Assembly: GCA_028753945.1 (NCBI GenBank)
Contig: JAPNXP010000003.1
Span: 4,340,001-4,404,000, forward strand
Direction: 5' to 3'
DNA from: Hexactinellida sp. DTS-2022
Lineage: Eukaryota; Porifera; Hexactinellida
Length of the DNA: 64,000 bases
Shown here: piece after piece, positions 1 to 9,824 of the stretch
Layout of the letters: each line of letters opens with the position of its first letter
How positions within the stretch are numbered: position 1 is the stretch's first letter
Made by a program: the position numbers and the translations under genes
Notes under the pieces: generated by a model
Told to the model about the DNA's origin: nothing
Seen by the model: the letters and a program-made list of their open reading frames with translations, nothing else
The model's database searches: none

Positions 1-419
1 TGGATCTCTATTTCTCCTCTGAGAAATATCTGTTCACAATCATAACATTCGATCAGGAAAGCAGCACACGTTTTCAAATGTTTCTCAGCTTCTGAAAGTT
101 TTCCCTTCCATTTACAATTTTGGAGGAGAGGGCACTTAATTTCAAGAGCCATGACATAATCCATTACCATATTAACTACGTTTAACTCGTTTGGATTTAC
201 ACTGCACATCAAACAAGTTGTTATTCCTTTATATAAAGTGGGTTGTCTCATTATGCCAGTGCAAACCTTACAAACAATTAATCCTTGTTCCATCATGGTT
301 AGGTTTCTAGCTAGATACTCACTCTTATACCCACAACACTTTTCAGTACCTTTAACAATTCTCTTGATATACAACAGATCATTGGTATTGTCTGGAAAAT
401 GCAGTAATTTGGATGCCAT
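1..419 (-). CDS. TRAF-like zinc-finger protein, copy A (5' part, runs off window)
   Basis: The minus-strand frame opens with ATG at 419-417 (MASKLLHFPDN) and stays open to the window edge, giving about 139 codons. It is nearly identical to copy C (7316-8551) over the first 90 or so residues. After that it diverges in the first zinc-finger segment, where it keeps the paired cysteines (CYDCEQIFLRGE). The N-terminal CxxC...CxxC half-RING-like segment is present. The rest, with the other TRAF-type zinc fingers and the MATH-like domain, would lie left of position 1, so I cannot tell whether the gene is functional. A Helitron-like element sits 33 bp upstream of the ATG, where copy C has its ordinary 5' flank, so its promoter may be displaced. 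Confidence 0.7.
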   Translation of the reverse strand, partial: MASKLLHFPDNTNDLLYIKRIVKGTEKCCGYKSEYLARNLTMMEQGLIVCKVCTGIMRQPTLYKGITTCLMCSVNPNELNVVNMVMDYVMALEIKCPLLQNCKWKGKLSEAEKHLKTCAAFLIECYDCEQIFLRGEIEI

Positions 420-611
420 TATTAATTTATTATTTATAAATTTATAATTAACGAGCCCTTCGGTCTCGGTCGCTTTGCGACAGATCGGTGCTACGCACCT
501 CAAGTTAACGGCCGCTATGCGGCCTTACTCTTCACCCTTTCTGCCATGGAAAATGGTAGAAAGGGACGTTATATAGATCCTTATATGATTTCCATTTTTT
601 AACTTGCTTTT

Positions 612-1230
612 CATATTCTAAATTTATAAACGCGAAATTCGTGATCAGCATACTTGTTTACCTATAATACCCGGTGAAAGCTAACTTCTAGGTTGATTTT
701 TAATTTCATCAATTTGTTTTCCTATTGTTGTAAACAACAACAACAAATATTCATATTATAAATTTATATAAACGCGAAATTCGTGATCAGCATACTTGTT
801 TACCTATAATACCCGGTGAAAGCAAACTTCTATGTTGATTTTGAATTCATTAATTTGTTTACCTATTTTGTGTAAACAACAACAATAAATATTGATATTA
901 GAAAATTGTAAATGCGAAAATCGTGTTCAGCATACTTGTTTACCTATAATACCATTGAAAGCTAACTTCTAGGTTGATTTTGAATTTCATTAATTTGTTT
1001 ACCTATTTTGTGTAAACAACAACAACAAATATTCATATTATAAATTTGTAAATGCGAAATTCGTGTTCAGCATACTTGTTAACCTATAATACCCGTTGGA
1101 AGCAAACTTCTAGGTTGATTTTGAATTTCATTAATTTGTTTGCCTATTTTGTGTAAACAACAACAACAAATATTCATATTATAAATTTATAAATGCGAAA
1201 TTCGTGTTCAGCATACTTGTTTACATATTA
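612..1230. repeat. Tandem repeat, about 141-144 bp unit, about 4.5 copies
   Basis: The core AGCATACTTGTTTACCTATA recurs at about 645, 789, 930, 1070 and 1210, spaced 140-144 bp. Each unit also carries a CAACAACAACAAAT stretch and a TTCTAGGTTGATTTT segment. The array forms the interior of the Helitron-like element and recurs inverted at 45480-46030. Confidence 0.8.
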
Positions 1231-1306
1231 TAACATTTGAAAGTTAGTGAATATCTCATATATTAATGCGGTTTCTATCCCCCCGTCACTTTAATACAAT
1301 CCGGAC

Positions 1307-1332
1307 AAACAAACACACACACACACACACAC
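1307..1332. repeat. (CA)n microsatellite
   Basis: A run of CA dinucleotides lies near the 5' end of the Helitron-like element. Confidence 0.9.
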
Positions 1333-2089
1333 AACAATCGAGATTTAATAATATAGATTTAGTGCATAAATTGGAAACATTTCATGTTTACTTGAAGAAA
1401 AAATAGAAGTGTTATGGTCCATTTGAAATGCTAAATTTGTTTACAACATTAATTCCGTAATGAGTGAAGTTATCCACAGACGTTTGTCAAATCCTATTTT
1501 GAATCTCATAGTAGTTAAATATATTATCCTTCCACTCTGTTTAAGTGCCGTTTAAACTTTACGTTACACAAAACACCCTCACCACTATGTAACTCTTTTT
1601 GACCATTTTCGAATTAAAAGAATAGTCCCCTTGTAAAGATTTTTAAACAGCCTCTAAAACATACTCCACTAGAAGTATACCATAGCACTCATTCATTCAT
1701 AACATCACCAATCGGTTAAGAAATGTCATGCTTTGTGCAAACATACAAGAATATATTCGCTAAAATCAATGCTCTGAAGTCGCGAGGGAATTTAGTTTCA
1801 GAAACTATGTTGTTTGCTTAAACTGTCCTTCAACAATTATAATTGCATGCAATGTTACTGAGTACTTGTTGATACACAAACTTATGTAGAGGATAATGTG
1901 TGATTGATTCGATCAATCAGTGACAAGAATTATCTAATTGATAGTACACTCTGGGTGGATTCATAAAAGTGGAAAAATCATTATATTGCTGACATTATTA
2001 AAAGATCTCATATTGATCCAATTCAATATCATGATAGATTTAGATGAACTTCAAAAAAATACTTTCCAAACAATCTTAGTTAAACATAT

Positions 2090-2165
2090 CAGGCAAAGCA
2101 GCATTATCTTTAAGTGCTGTACAAGCGGTGGTTGAGTAATTACTTTTATGATATAGGATTCGGAT
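2090..2165 (-). pseudogene. Relic of a TRAF-like C-terminus (copy A spacer)
   Basis: This short minus-strand stretch aligns with the end of the MATH-like domain and tail of the TRAF genes. The better-preserved duplicate at 10070-10150 reads ITQPPLGTAPKDNAALPD, against ITTQPLGVVPKDNTTKL in copy B. No open gene surrounds it. It marks an older gene copy between A and B, so the present pair was already a multi-gene array before the A-B block duplicated. Confidence 0.55.
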
Positions 2166-2280
2166 TAGTGAGATTTCGGATTAACAAAAGTTCAGTTTAA
2201 TGAGAGTTTCTCAATCTAACATTGGAAAGATACATACTTAACAATAGTACAGAAAATATTCCAAATATATTCCATTACAG

Positions 2281-2550
2281 GAATTTATCAAGGTTATCCT
2301 GGGCCGGCACTTTATAATGGAGGTAATTCGCACGGCACTGTAAAGGTGTTTAATCACAATACATGATGGACTTAATTAATTGATGCAGCACTATTTTAAG
2401 GAGGAAAAATTCGTACGGAACCCAAACGGTGCTTTGCCCAGGAATGTATGGGCCAGCAAATTTGGCCAACGCCCGGCATTTAATTGGAATCACACTGCAA
2501 GCACCTTGGATCCTCAACGGATGCCAGTCAGGCACTTAGATAAACCCCTG
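2281..2550. mobile_element. Degenerate hAT-like MITE
   Basis: The sequence has the same ends as the better copy at 13444-13737: GGTTATCC...GGCACTTTATAATGGAGG on the left and GGCACTTAGATAAACCCCTG on the right. It is also present at about 10261-10530, so it predates duplication of the TRAF block. Confidence 0.5.
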
Positions 2551-2566
2551 CTTCAATAACATAGGG

Positions 2567-3129
2567 AATTGGTTCTCAAACTGTGGTACGCGTACCACTG
2601 GAGGTACGCGGAGCTATAGGCGGAGGAAGGAGGAGTCAGGGGAAGGGCGGGGCCTTGCTCCTCCCCTAATTCAGCCATTTGAATTGTTGGCAGTTTGTTG
2701 TTGATATTATTCAACACCGTCAATACCTTCAATTCTCTAATGTTGCTAGAGTACACATTCTAAATCAATTGTATTTTGTTTTTGTTAGCAAATTATACTT
2801 CCTGTAGGTAGATTAATAGTTAACATTAACTCTCAAAAATAATCCTAGGATATACTCCCAAAACTCCCTTTACGTCGCTCGCTACGATCGCTGCTTGTAC
2901 CTTTGACCGCGCAGAGATTTTCTCCTAGCTACGCCCTTTAGAGGGACAACTTTATACTTAAAAAATACATCAAAATTGAAATGTTATAAAATTCATTGGA
3001 AATGTACTTCTTACGATATGCTGTACGTCGTTTTCAGGGGTGTATTTAAATATCGATCATTATGGTGGTACGCGGAGACCCTAATATTTTATGAAGTGGT
3101 ACACGCTGTGAAAAGTTTGAGAACCACTG
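2567..3129. mobile_element. hAT-like non-autonomous element
   Basis: The ends are GGTTCTCAAACTGTGGTACG and AAAGTTTGAGAACCACTG, a typical hAT terminal inverted repeat. The paralogous site near 10540 lacks it and reads ACATAGGGCATT. Flanking copies of ACATAG are consistent with an imperfect 8-bp target duplication. No transposase frame is seen. Confidence 0.65.
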
Positions 3130-3412
3130 ACATAGCCACATAGGGCATTAACTAACCAAACAAGTCTTTGTCATTGGTATAGGACTGTTAGGATTATTTG
3201 ACTCTACAGAATTATTTATCGAATGGTTGAGTTATAACTTATTAGCAATTAAGTGTGTTTCGGTATTAAAAATTAATTAATTATTGAAAAGAGTAATTAA
3301 TTTTAATGAAAAATAGTTAATTGTATTCAATAATAAATGAATTATTCATTATTCGAGAATAGTCAACTTAGGTCCTAAACCCATTAAAGCAAAATCCGAA
3401 GTCATTGATAAT

Positions 3413-3622
3413 TCAGGGGAACAACCGAAATATTTTCTCTACAAAGCGCACCTGCTTGATGAACCGATACAGTACCGTTAGTTTAGAACTGTCACACCAA
3501 TGGTTGGCCGATATACAAATAAGTTCATCATCATACATCAAAGCGATATCTTCACTCGATGACAAACTCTGAATTAAATTAGGTATTCGAGTTAATTGCT
3601 GATAGATCACTTCAGTAAACAT
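3413..3622 (-). other. Small ORF duplicated in both TRAF blocks, unknown
   Basis: This 69-residue frame contains IPNLIQSLSSSEDIALM and SANHWCDSSKLTVLY. A close duplicate lies at 10792-11001. The duplicate has an extra dozen bases after the shared ATG region that introduces a stop, so it could only start further in. I do not recognise the family. It may be the remnant of an exon or simply duplicated non-coding DNA. Confidence 0.25.
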
Positions 3623-3809
3623 TAAATTACTTTAATATATCTTTGTAAAACAAATACTTCTCTCAATTAAAGCAACATTCTTAGTAGGAAACAGAATCAA
3701 TATAAGAACAACCACACAGTTTATTATTAACTATAGCTATTAGGATTTACAAAAAATAATTACGTTTTTGTAAAGATGGGGTAGTACTTTCCCATTGTTG
3801 GAAATATTT

Positions 3810-4947
3810 TCAATCAAATGGATCAATATCAGATGTTTTCGTACTTGTGAGCTTAGTAGTATTATCTTTAGGCACTACTCCAAGTGGTTGAGTAGTGATA
3901 TCAAAATGAAATCTAATTAATACACAGTTATCAGCTGTTAGGTATCTGCTATAGGTGCCATTGTCTATACTATAGAATTCCTTGCTATTTCCACCGATCT
4001 TAAGCTGATAATTCATTAGTCCATCTGCACTATGAGACTTGCTATAGTTCTGTTTGTCTACAATAATAACTCTGTAGTGAGTAATGGCAGCTATTCCCAA
4101 TTGTTTGTCGAACTCTCCTTCTATCCTCCTGATATAGACCAGCAAATGCCCGGAAAATGCACGTTTAATATAGAGTTTCAGCTTGTAGTTGTTAACATAG
4201 AAAGTAGGACCCTCTATCTGCCCTAAATATGGAAATTTTCTATATTGGAATTCCCACTCAACTCCGTCCAATTGTTTCACTGTCCATTCACTAATTTTTT
4301 TTTCGTTTTCAAGTTTTTCTATCCTATTTAGGCTCAAGTCTGTATGTTCCACTATGTTATCCTGCTTGTGAGCTAATAAGTCTCTTCTCAGCATTGGATT
4401 AGCTTTACAGCCGTATTCAGCATAAGGACATGTGATCTCCTCTAACTCACAGACATTCCTGTGTGCAGAGGAGTCTTCTCGAGGAAATTCCATTCCACAA
4501 CCATTCGGACATAGAATGGGGACTTTTATGCAACACTTTTCATGTTTTTCTAAATTTCTGGCATAACCGGATTTCTCACACCCGTATTTGCAAATGATTT
4601 TACGCATTTGGCATATCTCACTTTTATGGTGATGTTCTTCTTTCCTAGGAAATGTCTGTTTGCACTTAGACATTTTATTAGAAAGTTATCACAAACTTCC
4701 AAATGTGTCTCTGCTTCTGAAAGTTTCCCTTTCCATTTGCAGATTCTCAGAATTTGACATTTTATCTCAAACTCTGCTACCGAATTCTGTACCATATTTA
4801 CAGCATTCAACTTGTTTGGAGTTTTGCTACAAAACAAGCAAGTTGTTTCTCCTTCGCTAAAAGTAGCTTTCCGCATTATTCCAGAACACATCTTACAAAT
4901 CATGAAACTTTCTTCCATTTCCGATAGATTCCTAACTAAGTACTCCT
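3810..4947 (-). pseudogene. TRAF-like gene copy B, disrupted
   Basis: Two overlapping minus-strand frames together encode a TRAF-like protein. The first (to about 4672) has the half-RING CKMC...CLFC and the first zinc finger. The second (from about 4673 to the stop at 3810) has the remaining TRAF-type fingers (CPNGCGMEFPRED, CPYAEYGC), a short coiled-coil-like stretch and the MATH-like domain (FYVNNYKLKLY, RRIEGEFDKQLG). Relative to copy C one T is missing just after FLIKC (near 4672), which shifts the frame. The first 30 or so residues are also gone: homology starts at EYLVRNL, directly against a MITE remnant at 4948. Two independent lesions make this a likely pseudogene, although the downstream frame is long and otherwise clean. 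Confidence 0.8.
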
Positions 4948-5060
4948 TTCAACCGTGGACCCCCTATATATATTTGGCATCCTGTGGACCCCTCCTTTTG
5001 ACCGTAATACATCTTTTGGACCCCTACAGACGTCCATGGATTCCAGGTTGGGAACCACTG
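4948..5060. mobile_element. hAT-like MITE remnant (ACCGTGGACCCCC family)
   Basis: Copies of the same repeat lie at 15995-16128, 55250-55385, 25990-26090, 48663-48840 and 62930-63080. The shared words are GTGGACCCC and CAGGTTGGGAACCACTGC or variants. Here its left end is missing and it replaces the start of TRAF copy B. Confidence 0.6.
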
Positions 5061-5475
5061 CACTAGAGAGTGCCTTGCGTAAGTTGAAAGCACCGAGCAG
5101 TAACATGTTAATGGCATTGCTGCAACCGCTTAGCCAGGATTTTAGATTCAGGGCTCCTAAGTGACGAAGCCAGGGGGTATGACTGAGGGAAAACTCCGCA
5201 TCGATTTAAAAGAATTATTCTAAGAAAATACAAATTTTGCAGTATGTGAAACTCCATGGCAGTTATCTCTATCCACTAAAGCACATTAAAACACTTGATA
5301 GCATTTAAATTACCTAGTAGGATATCGCTTGACCTATTTTGAGTTTATTAACTACATGTATTTCAATTTACAAAATACATGTTAAGTGTCGTGAAGATGT
5401 GGAAAAATTTTCAGTTTGCCAAAATTAGGGGTCTAGGAAATTTCTACGCGCGAAATCGATATATTCCCCCATTGA
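5061..5475. other. Spacer, partly duplicated downstream of copy D
   Basis: Positions 5250-5410 repeat 13955-14110 closely (AGTTATCTCTATCCACTAAA, TAGGATATCGCTTG). This shows that the sequence upstream of B and of D came from the same block. No gene is seen. Confidence 0.6.
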
Positions 5476-5479
5476 AGTA

Positions 5480-5648
5480 CAGTATAACCTGCTAATCCGA
5501 CCCTCTATAATCCGGAATTTAGCAGAACCGACACTATTTCCTTATCCCAATGAGCGTCGGACTATGCATTAGAGCCTGCATAGTACGACAATTGGTAATC
5601 CGATATTTTTCCCTATCCCAACGGGTGTCGATTAGACAGGTTCTACTA
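5480..5648. mobile_element. pogo/Tc-type MITE
   Basis: Ends CAGTATAACCTGCTAATCCG and AGACAGGTTCTACT are inverted repeats flanked by TA. Internal CGGAATT and TCCGACA words are repeated. Longer relatives are at 15891-16204 and 55152-55465. Confidence 0.7.
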
Positions 5649-6943
5649 TAATACTAAATGAGATACAAAATGAGAATTTAAGCGCGTGTAGAGATGAAGA
5701 AGTTTGTCTGAATGAAAGAAATTGTCTGAATGAAAGCCTGGGTAGAAGTAAAATGGTTAACAGCAGGTGGTCGAGGGTTACACTCCTGATGATTCCCTGT
5801 GATGGGATGAAACCACCAACATAACATTATTATGAAGTGAGATTTGTTAAGCGGATAGTTCTCATACTATATTGTGACCTCATTTGAGTCATTTCATAAT
5901 AGCTAAATAAGATTACAAACAAAATACGGTATTGCCATGAATAAGCGCCAGGGCAATAAAATGGCATTTGCATAATAAAATTAATCCCCATTAGTTGATA
6001 AGTGAAGTATAATCACATTGATTTTGATAAGTTTACTGTCGCTGATAGTAATTAAATCTACCTAAATATTATTATCTGAATTTTTCAGAATTTTTTGGGT
6101 AATTTGATCAACCGAAACACACGCTCCGGGGCGATACCCGGGGAATTGAAATTAGTGTGGAAAAACAAGTTACTAATATATTTGGTAGTATTGGAGTAAA
6201 TAACAAGCAAGAATACTTAAATTATCTACATATTACAAGCGAAATTGTTGTGTGTTTGTGTGTGTGTTTGTTTGTTTGTTTGTTTGTTTGTTTGTCCATA
6301 ATTAATTTGAAAGACTACGAGTCCCAGCAAGCTGAAAATTTGCATACGGGATAATTTGGTATTGCGACAACGATCTATTGATATTTGAAGGTGACAAAAT
6401 ATGTTTGCCAATTAAATTCGAGGGTTTGTTAGTATGGATTAGCAGACTTCATCAATTAGTATAAATAGACTGTGCATAATAGAAAGAATTTCTGAGGCTG
6501 CAATCTGATTGATTGAAAATAAATTCATCTAACCAATCAATCATTTGTCTATTCTATTGCGTGTTTTTCTTTTATTATTATTTGGATTCGAGCTTCCATA
6601 TCGTGTAACTGAAATCTATTGAGCTACTAATATGAGAATTTGAATTTCCAAAACAAATTATATTGTGTAGCATTCTTATTTAGGGAAATTTATGAGGAAT
6701 ATATTTAATACACCACAGAGATGTATAATTCTAAATGATTAATTTCAAGGCGTCGTAAGGCCGCGCAGCAAACAAAACTTCTCAATGTATGGTGAGTTAT
6801 GCTATAGTATAGATCAATATCTCTCTGTAAATTATAGAATTTTTAGATTTTTTATAATCGAGTTCGGTTTGATGTGAATTTTAACATAGTTTTGAGAAAC
6901 TTCTATTTGTATCATGTGAAGTAATTATTTTTAAATCCATATA
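5649..6943. other. Gene-poor spacer with a microsatellite
   Basis: No supported gene. A (TG)n/(GTTT)n run lies at 6244-6297. Positions 6520-6770 recur at 45090-45310, so this stretch belongs to an interspersed, probably Helitron-related repeat. Confidence 0.5.
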
Positions 6944-7110
6944 TCTATATATATAAAGTAGTAGGTTTGTTTGTCTGTCTGTCCTCACATCTCCTCTGAG
7001 AGTTCACAACAGATCTGAACCAAAATTTGTATGCCATCTAGAATTTACCCCACCACCCTGAATAAGGAGTTTTACAGTTCCTCGATCAATTCTGGAATAA
7101 CAGACAAAAA
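6944..7110 (+). mobile_element. Helitron-like 5' end fragment
   Basis: It starts A|TCTATATATATAAAGTAG and continues TCTGTCCTCACATCTCCTCT, matching the 5' end of the element at 34294-35009 in the other orientation. No 3' terminus is visible before gene C. Confidence 0.55.
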
Positions 7111-7315
7111 AATAATATTTGTCATATAACTTTGTATAATTTGTCATATTTTATATATGACATAATTATAATTTGTCATATTTTACTCCTATATATGTAG
7201 GAGTAAAATATGTTGAATCATGGTTAATCGATATAAGTATGTAAAATACCACTTAACTATTAGGATTTACAAAGAAATTGAAAAAATTATAAATATAAAA
7301 GGATTCTAGATTAAT

Positions 7316-8551
7316 TCAAGAAAATGGATCAATATCGGGTATTTCAGCTCTATCAAGCATAGTAGCAATATCTTCAGGCACTGTTCTAAGAGGTGGTTGA
7401 GTAGTGATAACAAAATAGAATCTAACTGATATACAGTTATCAGCTGAGTATCTTATCCAGGTGCCATAGTCCATATTATAGAATTCCTTGCTCCTTTCAC
7501 CGATCCTAAGCTGATAATTCATTGGTCCCTCTGCATAACGAGACTTGCTATAGTTCTGTTTGTCTACAATAATAACTCTGTAGTGAGTAATGGCAGCCAT
7601 TCCCAATTGTTTGTCGAACTCTCCTTCTATCCTCTTGATATAGACCAGCAAATTCCCGGAAAAAGCACGTATAAAATAGAGTCTAAGTTTGTAGTTGTCA
7701 ACATAGAATGTAGGAGCTTCTATCTGCTCAAAATATGAAATATCTTTATTTTGGAATTGACACTCAACACCGTCCAACTGTTTCATTGTCCATTCAACAT
7801 TATTTTTTTCGTGTTCAAGTTGTTTTATTATTTTTAAGCTCAAGTCTGTATGTTCCACTATGTTATCCTTCTTGTGAGCTAATAAGTCTCTTCTCAGCAT
7901 TGGATTAGCTTTACATCCGTATTCAGCATAAGGACACGTGATCTCCTCTAACTCACAGACATTCCTGTGTTCAGAGGAGTCTTCTCGAGGAAATTCCATC
8001 TCACAACCATTCGGACATAATATGGGGACATTTATGCAACACTTTTCATGTTTTTCTAAATCTTTGGCATAACCGGATTTCCCACACTCGTATTTGCAAA
8101 AGATTTTACGCATTTGGCATATCTCACTTTTATGTCTGTTTTCTTCTTTCCTAAGAAATATCTGTTCACACTTAGAACATTTGATTAGAAAGTTATCACA
8201 AACTTTCAAATGTGTCTCTGCTTCTGAAAGTATTCCCTCCCATTTACAATTTCGGAGGAGAGGGCACTTAATTTCAAGAGCCATGACATAATCCATTACC
8301 ATATTAACTACGTTTAACTCGTTTGGATTTACACTGCACATCAAACAAGTTGTTATTCCTTTATATAAAGTGGGTTGTCTCATTATGCCAGTGCAAACCT
8401 TACAAACAATTAATCCTTGTTCCATCATGGTTAGGTTTCTAGCTAGATACTCACTCTTATACCCACAACACTTTTCAGTACCTTTAACAATTCTCTTGAT
8501 ATACAACAGATCATTGGTATTGTCTGGAAAATGCAGTAATTTGGATGCCAT
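7316..8551 (-). CDS. TRAF-like zinc-finger/MATH-like protein, copy C (intact)
   Basis: Single-exon frame of 411 codons, ATG at 8551. Residues 50-72 are CxxC...CxxC (CKVC, CLMC), which resembles the outer half of a RING but lacks the central C-x-H ligands. TRAF-type zinc fingers follow: C96/C102/H114/C118, C125/C128/H140/C145, C152/C156/H169, C179/C183/H195/C199 and C206/C213/H226. Residues about 230-262 are charged and helix-prone, like a short coiled coil. Residues about 265-385 resemble a MATH/TRAF-C domain (FYVDNYKLRLY, KRIEGEFDKQLG, YRVIIVDKQN). TRAF proteins are cytoplasmic adaptors that trimerise and bind receptors or ubiquitin machinery; an adaptor role here is inferred from family. 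It is the only copy in the window with no visible lesion. The degraded RING argues against E3 ligase activity. Confidence 0.85.
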   Translation of the reverse strand: MASKLLHFPDNTNDLLYIKRIVKGTEKCCGYKSEYLARNLTMMEQGLIVCKVCTGIMRQPTLYKGITTCLMCSVNPNELNVVNMVMDYVMALEIKCPLLRNCKWEGILSEAETHLKVCDNFLIKCSKCEQIFLRKEENRHKSEICQMRKIFCKYECGKSGYAKDLEKHEKCCINVPILCPNGCEMEFPREDSSEHRNVCELEEITCPYAEYGCKANPMLRRDLLAHKKDNIVEHTDLSLKIIKQLEHEKNNVEWTMKQLDGVECQFQNKDISYFEQIEAPTFYVDNYKLRLYFIRAFSGNLLVYIKRIEGEFDKQLGMAAITHYRVIIVDKQNYSKSRYAEGPMNYQLRIGERSKEFYNMDYGTWIRYSADNCISVRFYFVITTQPPLRTVPEDIATMLDRAEIPDIDPFS

Positions 8552-9098
8552 TATTAATTTATTATTTATAAATTTATAATTAATCTAGTGCATAAATTGG
8601 AAACATTTCATGTTTACTTGAAGAAAAAATAGAAGTGTTATGGTCCATTTGAAATGCTAAATTTGTTTACAACATTAATTCCGTAATGAGTGAAGTTATC
8701 CACAGACGTTTGTCAAATCCTATTTTGAATCTCATAGTAGTTAAATATATTATCCTTCCAGATATTTATATACATAACTTAGTCTCTGTTTAAGTGCCGT
8801 TTAAACTTTACGTTACACAAAACACCCTCACCACTATGTAACTCTTTTTGACCATTTTCGAATTAAAAGAATAGTCCCCTTGTAAAGATTTTTAAACAGC
8901 CTCTAAAACATACTCCACTAGAAGTATACCATAGCACTCATTCATTCATAACATCACCAATCGGTTAAGAAATGTCATGCTTTGTGCAAACATACAAGAA
9001 TATATTCGCTAAAATCAATGCTCTGAAGTCGCGAGGGAATTTAGTTTCAGAAACTATGTTGTTTGCTTAAACTGTCCTTCAACAATTATAATTGCATG
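8552..9098. other. Duplicated 5' flank of TRAF copy C
   Basis: Nearly identical to 1358-1850 (upstream of A) and similar to 12483-13040 (upstream of D). No separate gene; it probably holds the TRAF promoter, but I see no clear TATA box. Confidence 0.6.
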
Positions 9099-9816
9099 CA
9101 GGGCCGGATTAACCCATGGACAACCGGGGCAACTGCCCCGGGGCCTCCACCACCAAAGGGCCTCCACCACCAAAGTTGTACTTCATTTTTCACTGGACAA
9201 TTGTAGTGGAAGGCAGAGTGGATCATGGGTCAACATTAGTGACCCATGAGGCCATGACCCATCTGACCCATCGCATTTGTGACCCATGACCCATTGAGTG
9301 ACCCATTGACCCAACGTCTTATCCATTGACTTTTTTAAAATGTATTTTTAATATCCAAACATTATGTAACACAATATATGTATAATGTATGATGCTTGTC
9401 AATCAATTAATTTTGGTAGATTTCTAATACCAAAGAAATACCCTGTAATGTTTCTGGGTAAATTTGATTCGTTCTATAACTGGAATTCCAAATGGATCAT
9501 GGGTCATGGGTCACAGCCGTTACCCATGACCCATCAATTTGAGTGACCTATCTGACCCATGACCCATGACCAGGGCCGGCGGAAGCTCGTGAGAGGTGGG
9601 GTGGCCTTGTATTATGATGATAATTGTGAGGATTGCAGAGTCAAAAAACAGCCCCGCGAAATTTCAGAATACCAAAAAAATCACAGAAAAAGTGGGGCGG
9701 CCCAGGCCGCCCCAACCGCCCCTGCCCATGACCCATGGTCCACTCTGGTGGAAGGAGTTAGGGGCCTCCACAACACTGGTTGCCCCAGGGCCTCCACCTC
9801 TGTTAATCCGGCCCTG
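9099..9816. mobile_element. hAT-type non-autonomous element
   Basis: The terminal inverted repeats are CAGGGCCGGATTAAC and GTTAATCCGGCCCTG. The direct repeats ATTGCATG at 9091-9098 and 9817-9824 are a perfect 8-bp target duplication. The empty site is at about 1846-1858 in the paralogous spacer. The interior is rich in GACCCATGACCCAT repeats and holds no transposase. A second hAT-like end (CAGGGCCGGCGGAAGC) begins near 9571, so another element may be nested inside. Confidence 0.9.
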
Positions 9817-9824
9817 ATTGCATG

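Larger units (their letters stand above)
452..1357 (-). mobile_element. Helitron-like non-autonomous element with internal tandem repeats
   Basis: The empty site is preserved upstream of copies C (about 8583) and D (about 12510). Comparison shows insertion between A and T with no target duplication. Read on the minus strand, the element begins TCTATATTATTAAATC and ends GAAGGGCTCG before T. The 5'-TC end and A|T insertion fit Helitrons; the final CTCG departs from the usual CTRR. No coding sequence is visible. A second copy, in opposite orientation, lies at 45321-46115. Confidence 0.65.

Noticed and set aside
238..447. Plus-strand ORF repeated at 8370-8579
   Set aside because: It is antisense to the start of the TRAF genes A and C.
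1938..2135. ORF repeated at 9913-10176
   Set aside because: It runs on the opposite strand to a TRAF relic, and its end differs between copies by frameshift.
5061..7315. tRNA or other RNA genes in the gene-poor spacer
   Set aside because: No cloverleaf with A/B-box-like words was recognised by eye here or elsewhere in the window.
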